DNA from: Angiostrongylus vasorum
Taxonomy: Eukaryota; Nematoda; Chromadorea; Rhabditida; Metastrongylidae
DNA length: 64,000 nt
Direction: 5' to 3'
Assembly: GCA_018806985.1 (NCBI GenBank)
Contig: JADANN010000466.1
Location: 1-64,000 of the forward strand
Shown one piece after another: positions 32,901-44,663 of the stretch (positions are counted from its first letter, which is position 1; each line of letters starts with the position of its first letter). The position numbers and the translations under genes were made by a program. The notes under the pieces were generated by a model. It was not told the origin of the DNA. It saw only the letters and a program-made list of their open reading frames with translations, and did no database searches.

Positions 32901-33946
32901 CACTTACCGGTAACCAGTCAACTTATGGTCCTTTTGGGCTTTCACTTCGACACCTCCTCTTCCACATCCAGGTTCTTCATAATCTTGAGAGATCGATCTC
33001 ACATTTATTGCGATCCTCTTGCCAATGGGAGCCTAAGCACATTTTATCAAAAATCTAACTACAGTACCCACTCAGACAACAGCACCAAAAACATAAAATT
33101 GCAAAAAACTGTATTGGTCCCTGATAGATGACTCATATTCCATCCCATAAACTAGAGTTTGTTTCTTCACGAGTAGCCATGACATTTTCTCCACATCCCT
33201 GCGGCTGAAACAAGTTGAGCATTTCGTGACGGGTTTACATTTGTCTGTAAAACCCTTCCTTACCCGCCGACCACAAAGATCGCCACCGTAACCACTTGGA
33301 CAAATACATATAGAGCAGTTTCGAGGGTGAGGATATCCTTCATTCTCACACTTTGCAGAACTTGATTTGTCGCATTTTGCTGAAGTTGTTTTTATAAGTT
33401 GGATAGATTTTAATCTAAAGTAAGCTCCAAGTCTGACCAATGCATCCGTAGTGTGCGTTGATCATGAAAATATCTGAGAAGGAAATCATTGCAGATCCCA
33501 TCGTTTTCTGGTACTTCGGGTCTTTTGCAATCATGGTAGGTTGACCGTTAATAGAGCCACTGGAAAACAAAACAGTGCTTGCTAATGTGGTGAAACGAAT
33601 CCTAAGCCATGTTGTACAAACCTAAGCTCGTTATAGTGCATGATGCTGCCGTAGTCATACGAGAGCCCATACACATCTGAATAGTTTTTGCTCACTTTAA
33701 CGAAATTCCTGATGCGACTTCGCTGAAACTTATACTTAAAGCTTTCTCATGATACTGAATAACCAGCACTCTTAGAGAGATTCACATCGAGGTTATGCAC
33801 GATAATTTTAATGTAGTCGTCGCGATCATATCGCACCATTGTGTGAAGGAGTCCAAGAACATGGCCAATCTCATGCACAGCTGTTCTTTCCTAAAACATC
33901 TAATTGATTTTGTGCGTAAAATGCTTTAGAAAAAAAAACGTTAAAC

Positions 33947-34248
33947 AAAACACCCTATAAATCTGTCGTTTTCTTTCTCAGCAATCGCGAGGTTGTTAAA
34001 CAGCAGTTGAGTCGGTAACCGTATGCGACTCTGAGCGGCTGTTCTTCCTCGGTGGAAGAGAGGTGCAAAAAAGCGGCTCTGAAGAAGGCTATACTGCCGA
34101 AACGTCAGTTACGATTGTGTTCTATGTGTGTTATTGTATAGAAGTAAACGTATACTGTTTAAGAACCTCGTGACCGCTGAGAAAGAGAACGAAAGATTTA
34201 TAATCCATTGCCGAGGTTAACAGAAAGTACATTTTCGAAAACACCCTA
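33947..34248. mobile_element. 280-bp hammerhead-bearing mini-PLE with 11-bp target duplication
   Basis: AAAACACCCTA occurs at 33947-33957 and again at 34238-34248, bracketing 33958-34237. The insert's two ends are partly inverted to each other (AAATCTGTCGTTTTCTTTCT versus AGAAAGAGAACGAAAGATTT). Its right end has the PLE marker CCGAGGTTAACAGAAAG, and a complete hammerhead core lies in the middle. No coding capacity. It would have to be mobilised by PLE proteins in trans. Confidence 0.8.
34079..34108 (+). ncRNA. Small hammerhead ribozyme, complete core
   Basis: CTGAAGA, stem II GGC/GCC with loop TATACT, GAAAC, GTC. Stem I: GGCT before the core pairs with AGTT after GTC (two G-U). Stem III is ACGT only. 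All catalytic core bases are canonical. Confidence 0.85.
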
Positions 34249-34921
34249 ATCTTTACAGGTGATGTTTTGAATTGGTCTCACCGTCAAATCTTCACCAAAA
34301 GAAAGGCGCTGATCTCCACCCAGCCGACCAACGTCTGACGTGCTTCCGACTTGCTTGACCACAACTACTTTATCTTTCGCTAGAAATTGTAACAAGAAGG
34401 TGATTAATCATTTTAGTGTGGTACATGAAACAAACCATTCTTGTCCTCTATAAAGTCGATGCAAGTGGCATCACTCCATACCTTAACGCCCACTTTGAAC
34501 ATTCTTTGCACATGAAGGTCTAGAATATTAATCACCAAATTAACTGCTTAAGTGAGTGATGACTGGCTGTTTATTACAAAATCATAAACTTCTTTCAGAG
34601 CGGAAGGCATAGAAGGCTGTGTAGTAGGAAACTTATCCATAGCGCCTTCTTTCGTGTGATGAATGCATTAGAAGCCTCTTATCAACTTATCAGAAATAAT
34701 AAAAATCGAAATATTCCATCGACGTCTTTGCCTTAGAGCTGCAGTGATTCGTGCTGGTAGTTCACAGCACTTCAAAGCTATATGGGCTTTCGCAGTCCCA
34801 CCAATTTTAATCCTATGTGGTGCAGCCCCGCTCGAATAATAATTAACCAATCACACAGAGTTTGAGTGGACGTCAGTTTACAGAAGTATTCTGAGCTCTG
34901 AGAAGTCACGAAAAAAGAGGT

Positions 34922-34951
34922 TCTGAAGGAGGCGATATTGCCAAAACATCA
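34922..34951 (+). ncRNA. Hammerhead relic
   Basis: CTGAAGG, GGC/GCC stem II, then AAAACATC instead of GAAACGTC. It is followed by a PLE end (AACCTCGCGATTGCTGAACA). Probably dead. Confidence 0.55.
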
Positions 34952-35305
34952 GCTACTGTTGTATTGCATTGTGCTTTTCTATGGAAGTAAATGTATGCTG
35001 TATAACAACCTCGCGATTGCTGAACAAGAAAACGACGCATTCTCCTTTTTTTATTCCCTCCATTCATCGTCATTGCTATTAGATCAATTTGTTGGAAGGG
35101 AGCAAAGATATGGCAAGCACCATTTCGCTATTGTGGAATTGGAGGAAATTATGGAACATTAGGTTATGGCTGAATATCCAACCCCCGTCTGATCCTAGAC
35201 GCCATGCCTGTTCAAAGCTTCCATGACTACTTCTATCACAACTTAGCCGAATATATGTTTTTACATTGTTGGGCTTACACGACGTTGATAAATGGGTTTA
35301 TTTCG

Positions 35306-35341
35306 GCTCAAGTTTCGACGTCTTCTTCTTCATCAGAGCCG
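35306..35341 (-). ncRNA. Hammerhead relic, third lineage, strong stem I
   Basis: The minus strand has CTGATGA and GAAAC with stem I CGGCT pairing perfectly to AGCCG, but the triplet before AGCCG is TTG instead of GTC. Stem II (GAAG/CGTC) has one mismatch. It is the best-preserved member of the third hammerhead lineage here. Confidence 0.6.
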
Positions 35342-36667
35342 ATCATTCCTGTCGGTGGTGCACAGTTCTTCGTTACCTCGATGTGGCGTCTTCATTGTCG
35401 TGCCCATACAGGATCTGCTTCAGTGGACACTACACGAATGAGCTATGCACTCACGGCGTGTCCTTCTATGAAAACTGTCTAGCCTAATACGTTTCTAACG
35501 TTGACAAAAATTGAAATGTTAATACATCGATCGAGGTAAAGTCGGCCGTGTTCAATAATACACCACCTTTAGAAGGAAGAATTTTCTTCACTGCATCCCC
35601 AGTCTTCGATGTGGAATACTAAACGGTGCGGAACGTTCACAGGAGGTATGCCGCTCCACCTCTACAAGATAGCGAAAGCCTTTTAGGTATTACGGAGGTG
35701 CAAGAGACTGCTTTGTCCTCCTCTGTCAGCTTGACAAACATATTCAGACAAGTTATGAGGCAAAGGTCATTAAAGCCAGGGCCCCGCTGCACATTGTGCA
35801 AGAACCGATCGTGAACCACACAACAACACAACTGAAGTTCTACCATGCTACAATCACGTTGGATAAACTAAGCTTCCATATCTATGGGTTGAAGAAAATT
35901 AGTACCACACTTGTTTTGGATATGCTGATTCCAACCAGTTCACAAAAGCTGGTGTTAAATGTAACGAAGACCTGGGAATGCCCTAACAAGGATATTCCAA
36001 GACTTCAGGAAGAATTGACTCGATTATCAGCGACGGCTTCAGCTTGCATATTTGAGTCTACAGATTAACATAATGGAAGGTTTAGCTATAGAAGTGTACA
36101 TCTAAAGGATGTCGAGTTTAGAGAGCTTAGACTTAGTGAAAAGGATAAAAAAACAATTGGCGCAGCGTCCAACTTCTAACGGTACTATTATCGTGCTAGA
36201 ATATAACACAGAAATTTGGCAGTATGAAAGGGTCGCTATTATTGAAAAAAGGTATGAAGGCGGTAGTGTAAGTAAAGTATCCTGTGACAACCATGTGGAG
36301 GAAGGAATCCGAGAAATTCTGACCTTCGTCGACGATCAAACATCAAGCACGCTGCAGTATAAGCCAAGATGTCGAAAATCAGTTGAGGCGGACAAATCGC
36401 TGCTCTACAACAGGTGGGGAACAGAGGGTGGCACTGATCCGCGCTCCATGTTAAACATTACAGAGTGTTAAATGAAGAATTTTATAAAGCCTACAGTGAT
36501 CTGTCTTCGAGAACACGTGTTGCATACGATGCTATTATGTTTTTACATTATATTTCGTTCTTTTGTTCTTCTAATCTGCAAAGCGCTGTCATTTTAAGGT
36601 GATTGGAAACAATGTTAACAGTTTCAGTTTCAGCAATTAAAGATGATGCAGTTGCTTTGAAACTAAC

Positions 36668-37349
36668 CTGATGTATTGAACGTATAGAAAACGCCTTCAC
36701 TCCATGGTAAGGTCAAATTAGTACCCTTCACCACCTGTCTTTTTGTGCGACTGCCATTGACGATGTTCTCTGCGAGTTGCCTGGCTTCGTTCCTAAATGC
36801 TCTTGACTGTAACATTTTCGGTGCATCGGACATAATTTCAATACAATCGAGTACTCTGTCATTACGAATTGACCCTTGAAGAGCTCGTCGACTTTGGAAG
36901 ACGATCCGTCCAAATATGATTGGTCATCCCTCAATTTTGCCTTGGTCTCCTATTAAATGAACCAGGTTGTTCTGGGAAATAAGAGAACCGAAATATGGAA
37001 AAAGCTCTGAAACTGTGTCTCTGGTTTGATTTCATTTTCATGATCTTCGAAAAGTCTCAGATCTTCCTCCATCATCTTCGTTGTTGTGCCGAAAAAAATC
37101 ACGTGGAGGAACAGAGAATTTATTGCAATTTTCAGTCTCAAGCTTTCGTATACTGGGAGTACAAAGCCTCAATCGTTTAGTCACCTTTGGCTCTATGAGT
37201 TTACCGCTTTTGATTTGTTGAAGACGTGGGCTGGCAGAGAAGCCCATTATTTCGAAACCATTATTGCTTGTATGAGAATGGGTCAGTGCGATAACGACGC
37301 AGAGTAGGAGAGCAGTACTCATCCCAACAATGTCCTGAACTTTTTCCAA
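36668..37349 (-). pseudogene. Astacin A3, signal peptide and propeptide exons
   Basis: Exon 1 (37185-37349) encodes MEKVQDIVGMSTALLLCVVI, with a good secretion signal from the second Met (37322), ending in LIEPK at a GTGACT donor. Exon 2 (37014 to ~37100) reads KMMEEDLRLFEDHENEIKPE. Exon 3 (36668-36949) reads AKLRDDQSYLDG, then, after a one-base loss at about 36905, FRNEARQLAENIVNGSRTKR and WSEGVFYTFNTS. RTKR is the likely propeptide cleavage site. The frameshift means the gene is probably inactive unless the base is a sequencing error. Confidence 0.75.
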
Positions 37350-37974
37350 GAATTTTAAACGAAACTACCAAATACTTTACTGTGATAAATGGAGTTGGCT
37401 AATTCATTAAAACCGCCTCTACAGATCATTCTGCACCCCCCATCAAGCGTTTATCTGGCACGAGTACACTTCATACTATTCGAATAGAGCATTCAAAGAT
37501 TTGAAGGCTTTGCACATTACGGAAATTTTCGGAAAATTTCCAGTTATTATTTTTCGATTTTTTGGATTTAGTGGTGAATAATTTGCTACTCATATTTGGA
37601 TTGCTATATTGCCCTCAACCGTCGGCCTCATGGTACGCTGCCACCATAAAATCGCTATCTCCCTGAAAGAACCCAAGTAGTAAACACGGCAATTTCCTTG
37701 AAATTGACGAAAGGTACCAACTCTCTAGGGTGCTCTCTTGATGATACTCTATTATGCCTATCCCGGTTTTCCTATAAAGGTTATGCTGAACCGATATTTC
37801 ACGACCAAATGAGGCAAGATGGTGGCGTCGAAGTTGATGAGTAAAACTTGTGAGGACGGGCCATCTAGATACTTAGTGTCTAGGTAGTACGTAAGTGATA
37901 TTCTACTTTTCTAAGGCGCTTAACTCTACAAAAACAGGAAAAAGCGAAGACTAGATGAATTAATACTACTTTTA

Positions 37975-38230
37975 CAGGTGGTGATGATGGCATAGTAAAT
38001 GATGTCCATGCTATTTCTGGCCACCGTTTTTTATAAGCCATTGACTTTCATAACGAGTTTGCTCACCTGCCATACAAACAGTGTTTTATTAGCAAGGAAT
38101 TCCTATTCATGTGATTCTCTGTACGTTTGTCGACGACCCGATGACGTTTCCGCTCTATGCAAAATACCTCCAATGCAGCAGGAGTTGGCTGCAGTTGATG
38201 TCGAATATGCTGAAGTGGTTTAGGTTGTGC
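37975..38230 (+). pseudogene. Unrecognised conserved segment (copy 3)
   Basis: After TACTTTTACAG (an apparent splice acceptor) the frame reads GGDDGIVNDVHAISGHRFL, a stop, AIDFHNEFAHLPYKQCFISK, then stops. In a second frame it reads CTFVDDPMTFPLYAKYLQCS. It aligns with 8060-8260. Unknown function. Confidence 0.4.
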
Positions 38231-39390
38231 CTCATTTTGCTTCCTTCAGTAAGTTGAGGGTCATTTGGCTTAGCTGCGGAAAAGTGGCTTCTTTAGCCTA
38301 ACTTTGTCACAGTCGATTTCCTTTTTTATCTTGTGACTGGCCGACAATTTGTTACAGTCGATACCCTTCTTTATAGATTTATTCAAAATCTTGGTGATTG
38401 GCCGACCGTCTTATATGCTTATAAGCTTCTACACGCGCTGTTTTTGTTCTGTGTTCTCAACTTGCCAACTGTTATGTCACAATTAGGGAGATATCTGATG
38501 GATTTTGTGCACTAAACTTTTTTCCCAAAGCAATCTGTTACATGAATTCAGTTGCTGTATTACACATAGGCAACCTGTTTATCCCCGAAAGTTTTTGGAG
38601 GCACTTTTATGAGTTCAGAGCAGCAGTGAGACAATCCTGGAGTGGAAGTCGACTGACGGAAGCTGCGCAATCTTCCTTTCCTCATGTGAAATTGCTTGCA
38701 GAAAGCTAAGAATAAGCCAGGAAGAGGGAATGCGCGAAAAACACCTCTGGGAAGATCGGCCTCAAATGAACAACCAGAAAATGATGTTTATTAGAAATAA
38801 GCTTGTTCCAATGTCCTACTTATGCACAAGATTGTGAATACCCACGGAATGATCCAGTTCTACACATTCGAGAAATCACAACGATAAAGGACTCGTCTCT
38901 AGAAATCTTGACAAATACGAATGAATACTTCGTTGACGCTAGCCATGACGCACTCCATAAGCGGCGGCAATGTGAGGGGTACATGTGCATTTAGTGTCCT
39001 GAGACCTTAGCATAATGAAGGACAAACTCTCGGTGGTATTTGAATAGAGTTTTCATTGATTGATACACTATGTATTTTATGGGAAATGAAAAATCAATAC
39101 TATTCTAACCAATAAAAGCTTGAAAGAGAAATGAATCAGGTGTTTATCTGGTGATTGTGGACGCAAGCCAAGTAGTACAATTCTATTTCCTGGCAATGAT
39201 TTCGTTTGATCTTTACTAATTCTGAGCAGAATTAAAAATTTTCATTATTTGGAAGTCATGAATTCATGTGTTTAGGCACTTTGTCCTCCTTTTTCCTAAT
39301 AATGCAAACTGTTTTCCACGGTGTCCGGCAAAGAATTCCCCTCATCTAATGCTATAAGTAACAACGCAACAAAATAAGTGCAGCTGTAGC
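38231..39390. other. No gene recognised
   Basis: Patchy collinearity with 28300-29080. CCTGAGACCTTAGCATAATG near 38998 recalls the lead sequence of the SINE at 31575. Confidence 0.35.
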
Positions 39391-39399
39391 AATGGGTGA

Positions 39400-39610
39400 A
39401 ATACCACCGAGCACTCAACATCCCAGTTAGGCATGGGATACAGAGGTAGAACGGAGAGGATTTTGAAGTAGAAGTCACCATCCTCGCACACTAGTCGATA
39501 ACTTCAGCACCAAAAACCCTTGAAGAATTTTTGGATAAATGCTAGAAATTAAAAAATGAACTGCAATGAGAAATGTCTTGTTATCTCATGCGATCTCACA
39601 TTACATTTAA
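39400..39610 (+). pseudogene. PLE endonuclease C-terminal relic
   Basis: GCATGGGATACAGAGGTAG, GGAGAGGATTTTGAAGTAGA, CCATCCTCGCACACTAGTCG and AACCCTTGAAGAATTTTTGG track the end of the GIY-YIG frame seen at 6970-7080. It is followed by a PLE tail and a hammerhead relic at 39813. Confidence 0.65.
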
Positions 39611-39812
39611 GAATGACATTTTAATTTAAGAGAGGGGCATTACCCATCCATGTGAACTCCGTGTGGTTGGTCTCCATGTGAAACAGTCACTGGAAGACAC
39701 ATTGAAAGCCGTGAGGTAGGAGGGAGGCGAGATCAGCGATAGATAGTTTGTTAGATAGATATGGCTTTTTCATCGAATTATTATGCTATTGCTCTATAAA
39801 ATAGGTCCAGGC

Positions 39813-40180
39813 TCTGAGGAAGGCGAAAAAAAACGTCAATCATCTACCAACAACAACAACAACAACAACAGCAACAATGCTAAGGACAACTGTAGCAACC
39901 TCGCAACGGCTCAACAAGATCACATATAAATAATTATGGCGATAGATATTTTAAAACGACTGAAGTCTTGGTTTTGCGATCTTTCGCGTTTGGTCATGAA
40001 GGCGTTTAGCTGACCAGATTGCCGACAGCTTGACACCTCCGGAATCGAAAGGAGGTGAAACACACCGAAACGTCAGCTTTCGTGAATAAAGAGGGTAGTA
40101 ACAACCTCGTGGTTGCTATTAAAGAGAAAGAAAAGTGAATAATTTGACCATTGCCCATGTTAATAGAAAGCCCGCCTTGG
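39813..40180 (+). repeat. PLE terminal relics with two broken hammerheads and (AAC)n
   Basis: 39813-39840 has CTGAGGA and GGCGAAA running directly into AAACGTC (stem II lost). An AAC run lies at 39849-39872. At about 40041-40076 there is GGTG/CACC stem II, GAAAC, GTC and AG, but the CUGANGA box is degraded. Then AATAAAGAGGGTAGTAACAA and CATGTTAATAGAAAG, the usual PLE end. Confidence 0.55.
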
Positions 40181-41660
40181 TAATTGCTCTAAACAATGTT
40201 TTCCATAGATTGAGAAGAATAAAATTTGACACTGTGATTCATTTTGATTTTTTTCTTCCTTCCTTATTTTTTACTACTCCAAAAACTACGTGTTAAAAGA
40301 CAATTTCTATTGAAGAAAACACTGGTGAATGGCAACTTCCTTTTAGTGTGAAGATGGGTTCTAATCGGAATTTCATTCTCAGTGAATAGCTGTCCTAATA
40401 CTAAAAATACGGACAAGCTGTACCTCCATAACTGGGCTTGCATTTTATTACAAAGTTTGGATCCATAAAAAAAATAGGTAGAAAACGCTGCTGACACACA
40501 AGGTCTGCTCGGCACTGATGAGTAAGGTTATTGAAACACGTCGCCATAGTAGTATTTTACCTACGAAATCACCTCTACTCATACCAAGTATGTGAGCAGA
40601 ACATGACTTGCAGACCAATGGCATAGAGTTTAAAAAAGGACTGAAGAGTTCATGATTTAAAATAGGGATATGATATTTTGCTAAGAATACGGCTGCGGAG
40701 TCAGAAATTTCGAACCCTGACAGAATCGGTTCACAAATGTATTACTACACACTCTGCTGGCTAATCAAATACCGACCACAGCAGGGTAGATTATTCGGAG
40801 AAGAACCATTTATTATCGAAGAACTGCTAGTTAGTCACCATCAGTTCGGTACTAACGGGCACTATCGAGTAAAGATACTTCATTCGACTGGTACCGCCCT
40901 CCTCCAGATTGGACTGGATGCCACTATGGAAACCGACATCGGAAAGGAGAACGGATGTGGCCACTGGACTCGAATCGTCACGGCTTTAGAGAACATTAAG
41001 GCGCCGAACCGTTAGCGCTGTTGAACATTTGCGAAATTCTTGTGTTAGCTTGATAGTCGAGAAAAGTTTTGATCACTTATGCTGAAGTCCAATTAGAGTC
41101 GGTTTATAATATGTCGATTATTCACATCCAATTAGTTTGCCGTTTATTACTTGTAAAATTCTAAATCATAGTGTTTCCGACAAGTACTGCACTTCTCACC
41201 TGTGTTCATGACACGTCAGCGAACTCCGCCGCGTTGCAAAATTTCCGGCGCAGGAAGGGCAATGCCATAGAATCATCGACAAACATACATAGAATTGTAA
41301 CACGGAAGCAATGCATGCTAGTAGAACGCTGTTTGCATTGAAGGTGTGCAACTTTGTCAACGATATTAATCATCTACAAAAACACTGACAGCTGGGGATG
41401 GCATGAACGTCATCAACAACGCCACCGTATCGTAACCATCATTAGTAGTCAATATTTGCTTAGTCTCCGTCCCTCCGTTGCCGTTATCAAACCATCTACT
41501 TCCGAAACACTCCGAATTGTTAAAAAGAGAAAAATTTCCTCTGGAAGAGTCCAAGAGAAAACATGAAAGTTAACAACAACAGCTTGTTGGATTACTGTGC
41601 AGCATATAGGCACTTGAATATTCAATACTTTATTCCAGGAATATGAAATACTGGACGAAG
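40181..41660. other. No gene recognised
   Basis: The only sizeable frame is 40737-41015 (92 codons, MYYYTLCWLIKYRPQQ..), with no family I know, no clear splice context and no second copy in this window. GTCAGAAATTTCGAACCCTG near 40700 resembles a B box, so part may be a SINE. Confidence 0.35.
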
Positions 41661-41666
41661 AAGACA

Positions 41667-42060
41667 GCTGAGATATTTGCAAAACTGCGGACCGCAGGTG
41701 TCTACGGTGGGGAACGAACGAGCAACTGTCCTTTCCGTGGAGTAAGGCGTTCACCACCACACCATGCGGGTCCTTCGTTTCCCCTGTCTCTCAGCTAGTT
41801 CTATCGATCTTTTGCTGTCAGCAATCACCCGTCAACGAGATTGATCTGGGGGAGCGCAAGTTGTTATTGAAGCCAATTAAACTGAGGCTATAGTTGAAAT
41901 TCACAATGTTGACTTTTTTATTTACTGCCTAGCTGAGAGAAAGGCGAAACGAAGGACCCGCATGGTGTGGTGGTGGACGCGTTACTCGCCAGAAAGGACA
42001 ATAGCGCGTTTGTTCTCCACCGTAGACACCTGCGGTCCGGAGTTTTGCAAATATCTCAGC
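41667..42060. repeat. R1 palindromic repeat, full copy
   Basis: GCTGAGATATTTGCAAAACT at the left is mirrored by AGTTTTGCAAATATCTCAGC at the right. The arms are ~130 bases and include the ACCGCAGGTGTCTACGGTGG motif. This is the complete version of the unit cut by the window start. Confidence 0.88.
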
Positions 42061-43184
42061 ATCATTAAAGTTATATTTAGCAAAACATACACTGCCGTTG
42101 AAAAGAATAGGCAGTAAATAATAAGTCAAAAAATTGAAGAAGACAGCGTCAATTATTGCCGCCTAAAACGTGTACGGAATGATCAGCGCAGTGAATGCTC
42201 ACAAATTCGAAAGCTTAGATATACAACGTCGTTTAACTACTTTTCTTCGCGATAACTCAAAAAAAACTGTACTCATATTATTTAAAAACCATCTACTTAT
42301 TGACAAAACAACAAATTAGGAAAATGTGATATTGAATGGACCAGCGCGATTCAGTGAGCTAACAACAAAGACACTTTTTGTTGTAGTCCTTTAAACCTTC
42401 CGCTATTAAGCGTTTTCATCAAAATTTGCATAGCTGAAAATGAGGATCATCTCGTTGTTTCTCCGTCATTGCTATGGTGGCGAATTGTGATATAACCAGT
42501 TGGAATAAGGAGCTTCTTGTCTGGTCGTCGATGTGGTCGGATGAGCGGAAACACTTAGCAAATGAGAAGGTCACAGGTGAATAAAGATCTTACATCTTCA
42601 AAATACCAATATTTTAGATTGAGAATCGTCATTTGAATTTCCTTTTTTCGGCGCAGTTTATCAAGCACTGCGGAAATACTTAGGGAAGAAGTTGTTTTTT
42701 CGATGTATGCAGCTACGACGGTGTCACCACAATACTTCTTCAGCGTGGCTAGCGTTTCGGCGGATTTCTGTTCCCTCAGTGTTCGGAAAGGTCCATTTGA
42801 TGCACCATCTACCTAGAGGAAAACCTTCATTTCCCACACAGAAAAAAAAACTTCAATTTCGCTGGCATGGAGGACCCTTAAACATTTACCAGTTTGGTCT
42901 CTGCGAGTCTATAATTTCCACGAAGAGCCTCCTTGCATGTAAAAGACGAGAGGAAGAGTAATAAAGCAGTATGTTTTTGCTACCCATGGTCGATGCGTCT
43001 TCATGACATAGCAGTTTTTGGGGGCAGGTTAATTTGCACGTTCAAAATTGGGAAAGTGAGTCATCTCTTGGTTGATCTCGGGTAAAATTTGTGTACTTTA
43101 ACTTATCGTTTAATAACTTGAAACATTTATCCATCTCTTACTGTGTGCAACAAATGACAAAACAGTCACCTATTATGTTGCCGA

Positions 43185-43735
43185 GATATTTGCAAAACGT
43201 CGGGCCAGGAGAACTCTGCTGTGGGGTACGAACGCGCTACTACCCTTTCCGGGGGTTAACGCGTTCACCACCACACCATGCTGACCATCCCCTTCGCCTC
43301 TTTCTCATGTAGTCCTATCGACCAGTGCCATTAGCAATCACCCGTCAACGGAATTGATCTTGGGAGCCCACATCGGCATTGAACCCAGTTAAGCTGAGAC
43401 ATGTAGTTGAAACTACAATGTTAACTTTTTTATTTCCAGCATTATAGAATTTTTCATGGCAGGATATTATGTGGAATACAACCATAATGTTGCTGAGATA
43501 TTTGAAAAATCCGTTAGCCCCTGGAAGAGTAATAGCGTGTTCTATCCCCCACTGCAGATACCAGGCGAGTAGTTTTGCCGTTATCCGTTAACCTCCGGAA
43601 GGGTAAGACCGTATTCGATCTCACTGCAGACGCCTGCGTCCCGTAGTTTTGGAAGTATCTCAGCAACATTTATGGTTGTATTTCACATAATACCCTGCTG
43701 TGAAGGCTGTAGTAGACAGCAAATAAAAAGTTAAC
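43185..43735. repeat. Diverged R1-family repeat
   Basis: Twin of 1494-2050, with the same partial inversion. Confidence 0.65.
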
Positions 43736-44150
43736 TCTCGCATTTGCTCAGAGTACTTTCCGGGCCATCTAAAAATTGAGGAGTTTAGGCCTCTCTTTGG
43801 AAAAGCCATGTGCAGCTGATTTGAAAAGCCATGAATGTTTATTGCTCCTTCGTATTGTATAAGAAGCTTGTGGATGACTTGCTTAGCAGAGTCATTAGAT
43901 ACGTTTGTATTAAGCGCGGTAATGTCGAAGTTCTCTTTCACCAACGCACTGCAAGGACGCGCGTTATGTAGACGATCCAGGAACATTTGGGTGTTTGTCA
44001 CAAGGTGTTTGAGCAAATGGATGAGCAATCAAATGACTTGCAATGATTCAAGGATGGCTTGCATGGCGGAGTTATTAGACGCGTTTCTATAAAGGGCGAT
44101 AACGTCAAAGGATTCCACCAAAAAACGGGCTGGTAAGATGAGCGTTGTTG
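43700..44150 (-). pseudogene. PLE RT fragment (antisense), twin
   Basis: Twin of 2040-2480: TNTQMFLDRLHNARP, FDITALNTNVSNDSA, LLIQYEGAINIHGF on the minus strand. The residue after IQYE is G here, as in other PLEs, versus E in the twin. Confidence 0.8.
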
Positions 44151-44520
44151 CATAGGCGTGATCAACACATCACTAATGAAGCCCATTCTGGGGTATCATT
44201 CTCACCATGCTCGTCCAAAATTAATATATTTAGAGACAAGCATCGTTCTCTTGCTCACCGTCATCATCGTGACGACGCAATATAGTGCAACCGATGGTGC
44301 TAATGCAATACAGATCCTCTTATTTGGTCCTCAAGATGGTCAGAAGAAAAGGAAACAATGAAAAGCCTAGGGTGGTGAACGAGTTGGAACTTTCTATTTC
44401 AAAGTACTAACATTTTATTTCAAAACCGACTTTTCTTTAACCTCGGTACTACTAATCAACTAGTATTCTTTCTTTGATAAGCCTGATAAACACGAGGTTG
44501 ATAAATAATTTTTATTGGGC

Positions 44521-44551
44521 GAGCGTTTCGGCGTCTTCGTCTTCATCGGAA
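44521..44551 (-). ncRNA. Decayed hammerhead, third lineage, twin
   Basis: Twin of 2829-2858, with the same CCGATGA core change and loss of GTC. Confidence 0.45.
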
Positions 44552-44663
44552 CCGACGATCCCGAGAGTCGTCTTCGCCTTCGTATCAAGTTGTGTCTTCG
44601 TCAGCGGACCACCTCTCGAATGAGGCATACTCACTCGGTGATGCCCTTCTATGCAGAATGCTT

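Larger units (their letters stand above)
32908..34501 (-). pseudogene. Astacin-like metalloprotease A3, 3' exons
   Basis: Exons on the minus strand: 34437-34501 (VKVWSDATCIDFIEDKN); 34282-34379 (SDVGRLGGDQRLSFGED); 33786-33890 with an intact zinc motif [11 protein letters not shown] (33843-33875); 33622-33722 ([12 protein letters not shown]); 33438-33559 (SINGQPTMIAKDPKYQ, DIFMINAHYGC); 33264-33379 ([20 protein letters not shown]); 33086-33204 and 32908-33032 (CUB; EEPGCGRGGVEVKAQK). Splice sites fit throughout (for example GTAAGG..TTTCAG between EGF and CUB). The protease half is well preserved, but the first CUB exon has two one-base gains and no open frame. A 280-bp PLE derivative sits in the intron before the zinc-site exon. 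The 5' exons are at 36668-37349. Confidence 0.82.
34502..36660. other. Large intron of A3 with PLE-end relics
   Basis: Between A3 exons 3 and 4. It contains two PLE terminal relics (34860-35060; 35270-35480). The remainder, including open frames at 35796-36068 and 36109-36471, shows no domain I recognise. Confidence 0.45.
36640..39750. repeat. Old diverged duplication, right unit
   Basis: Collinear with 26440-29460, as described there. This unit keeps the better-preserved astacin exons. Confidence 0.7.

Noticed and set aside
40041..40076. Another complete hammerhead
   Set aside because: GAAACGTCAG and a stem II are present but the CUGANGA box is not recognisable.
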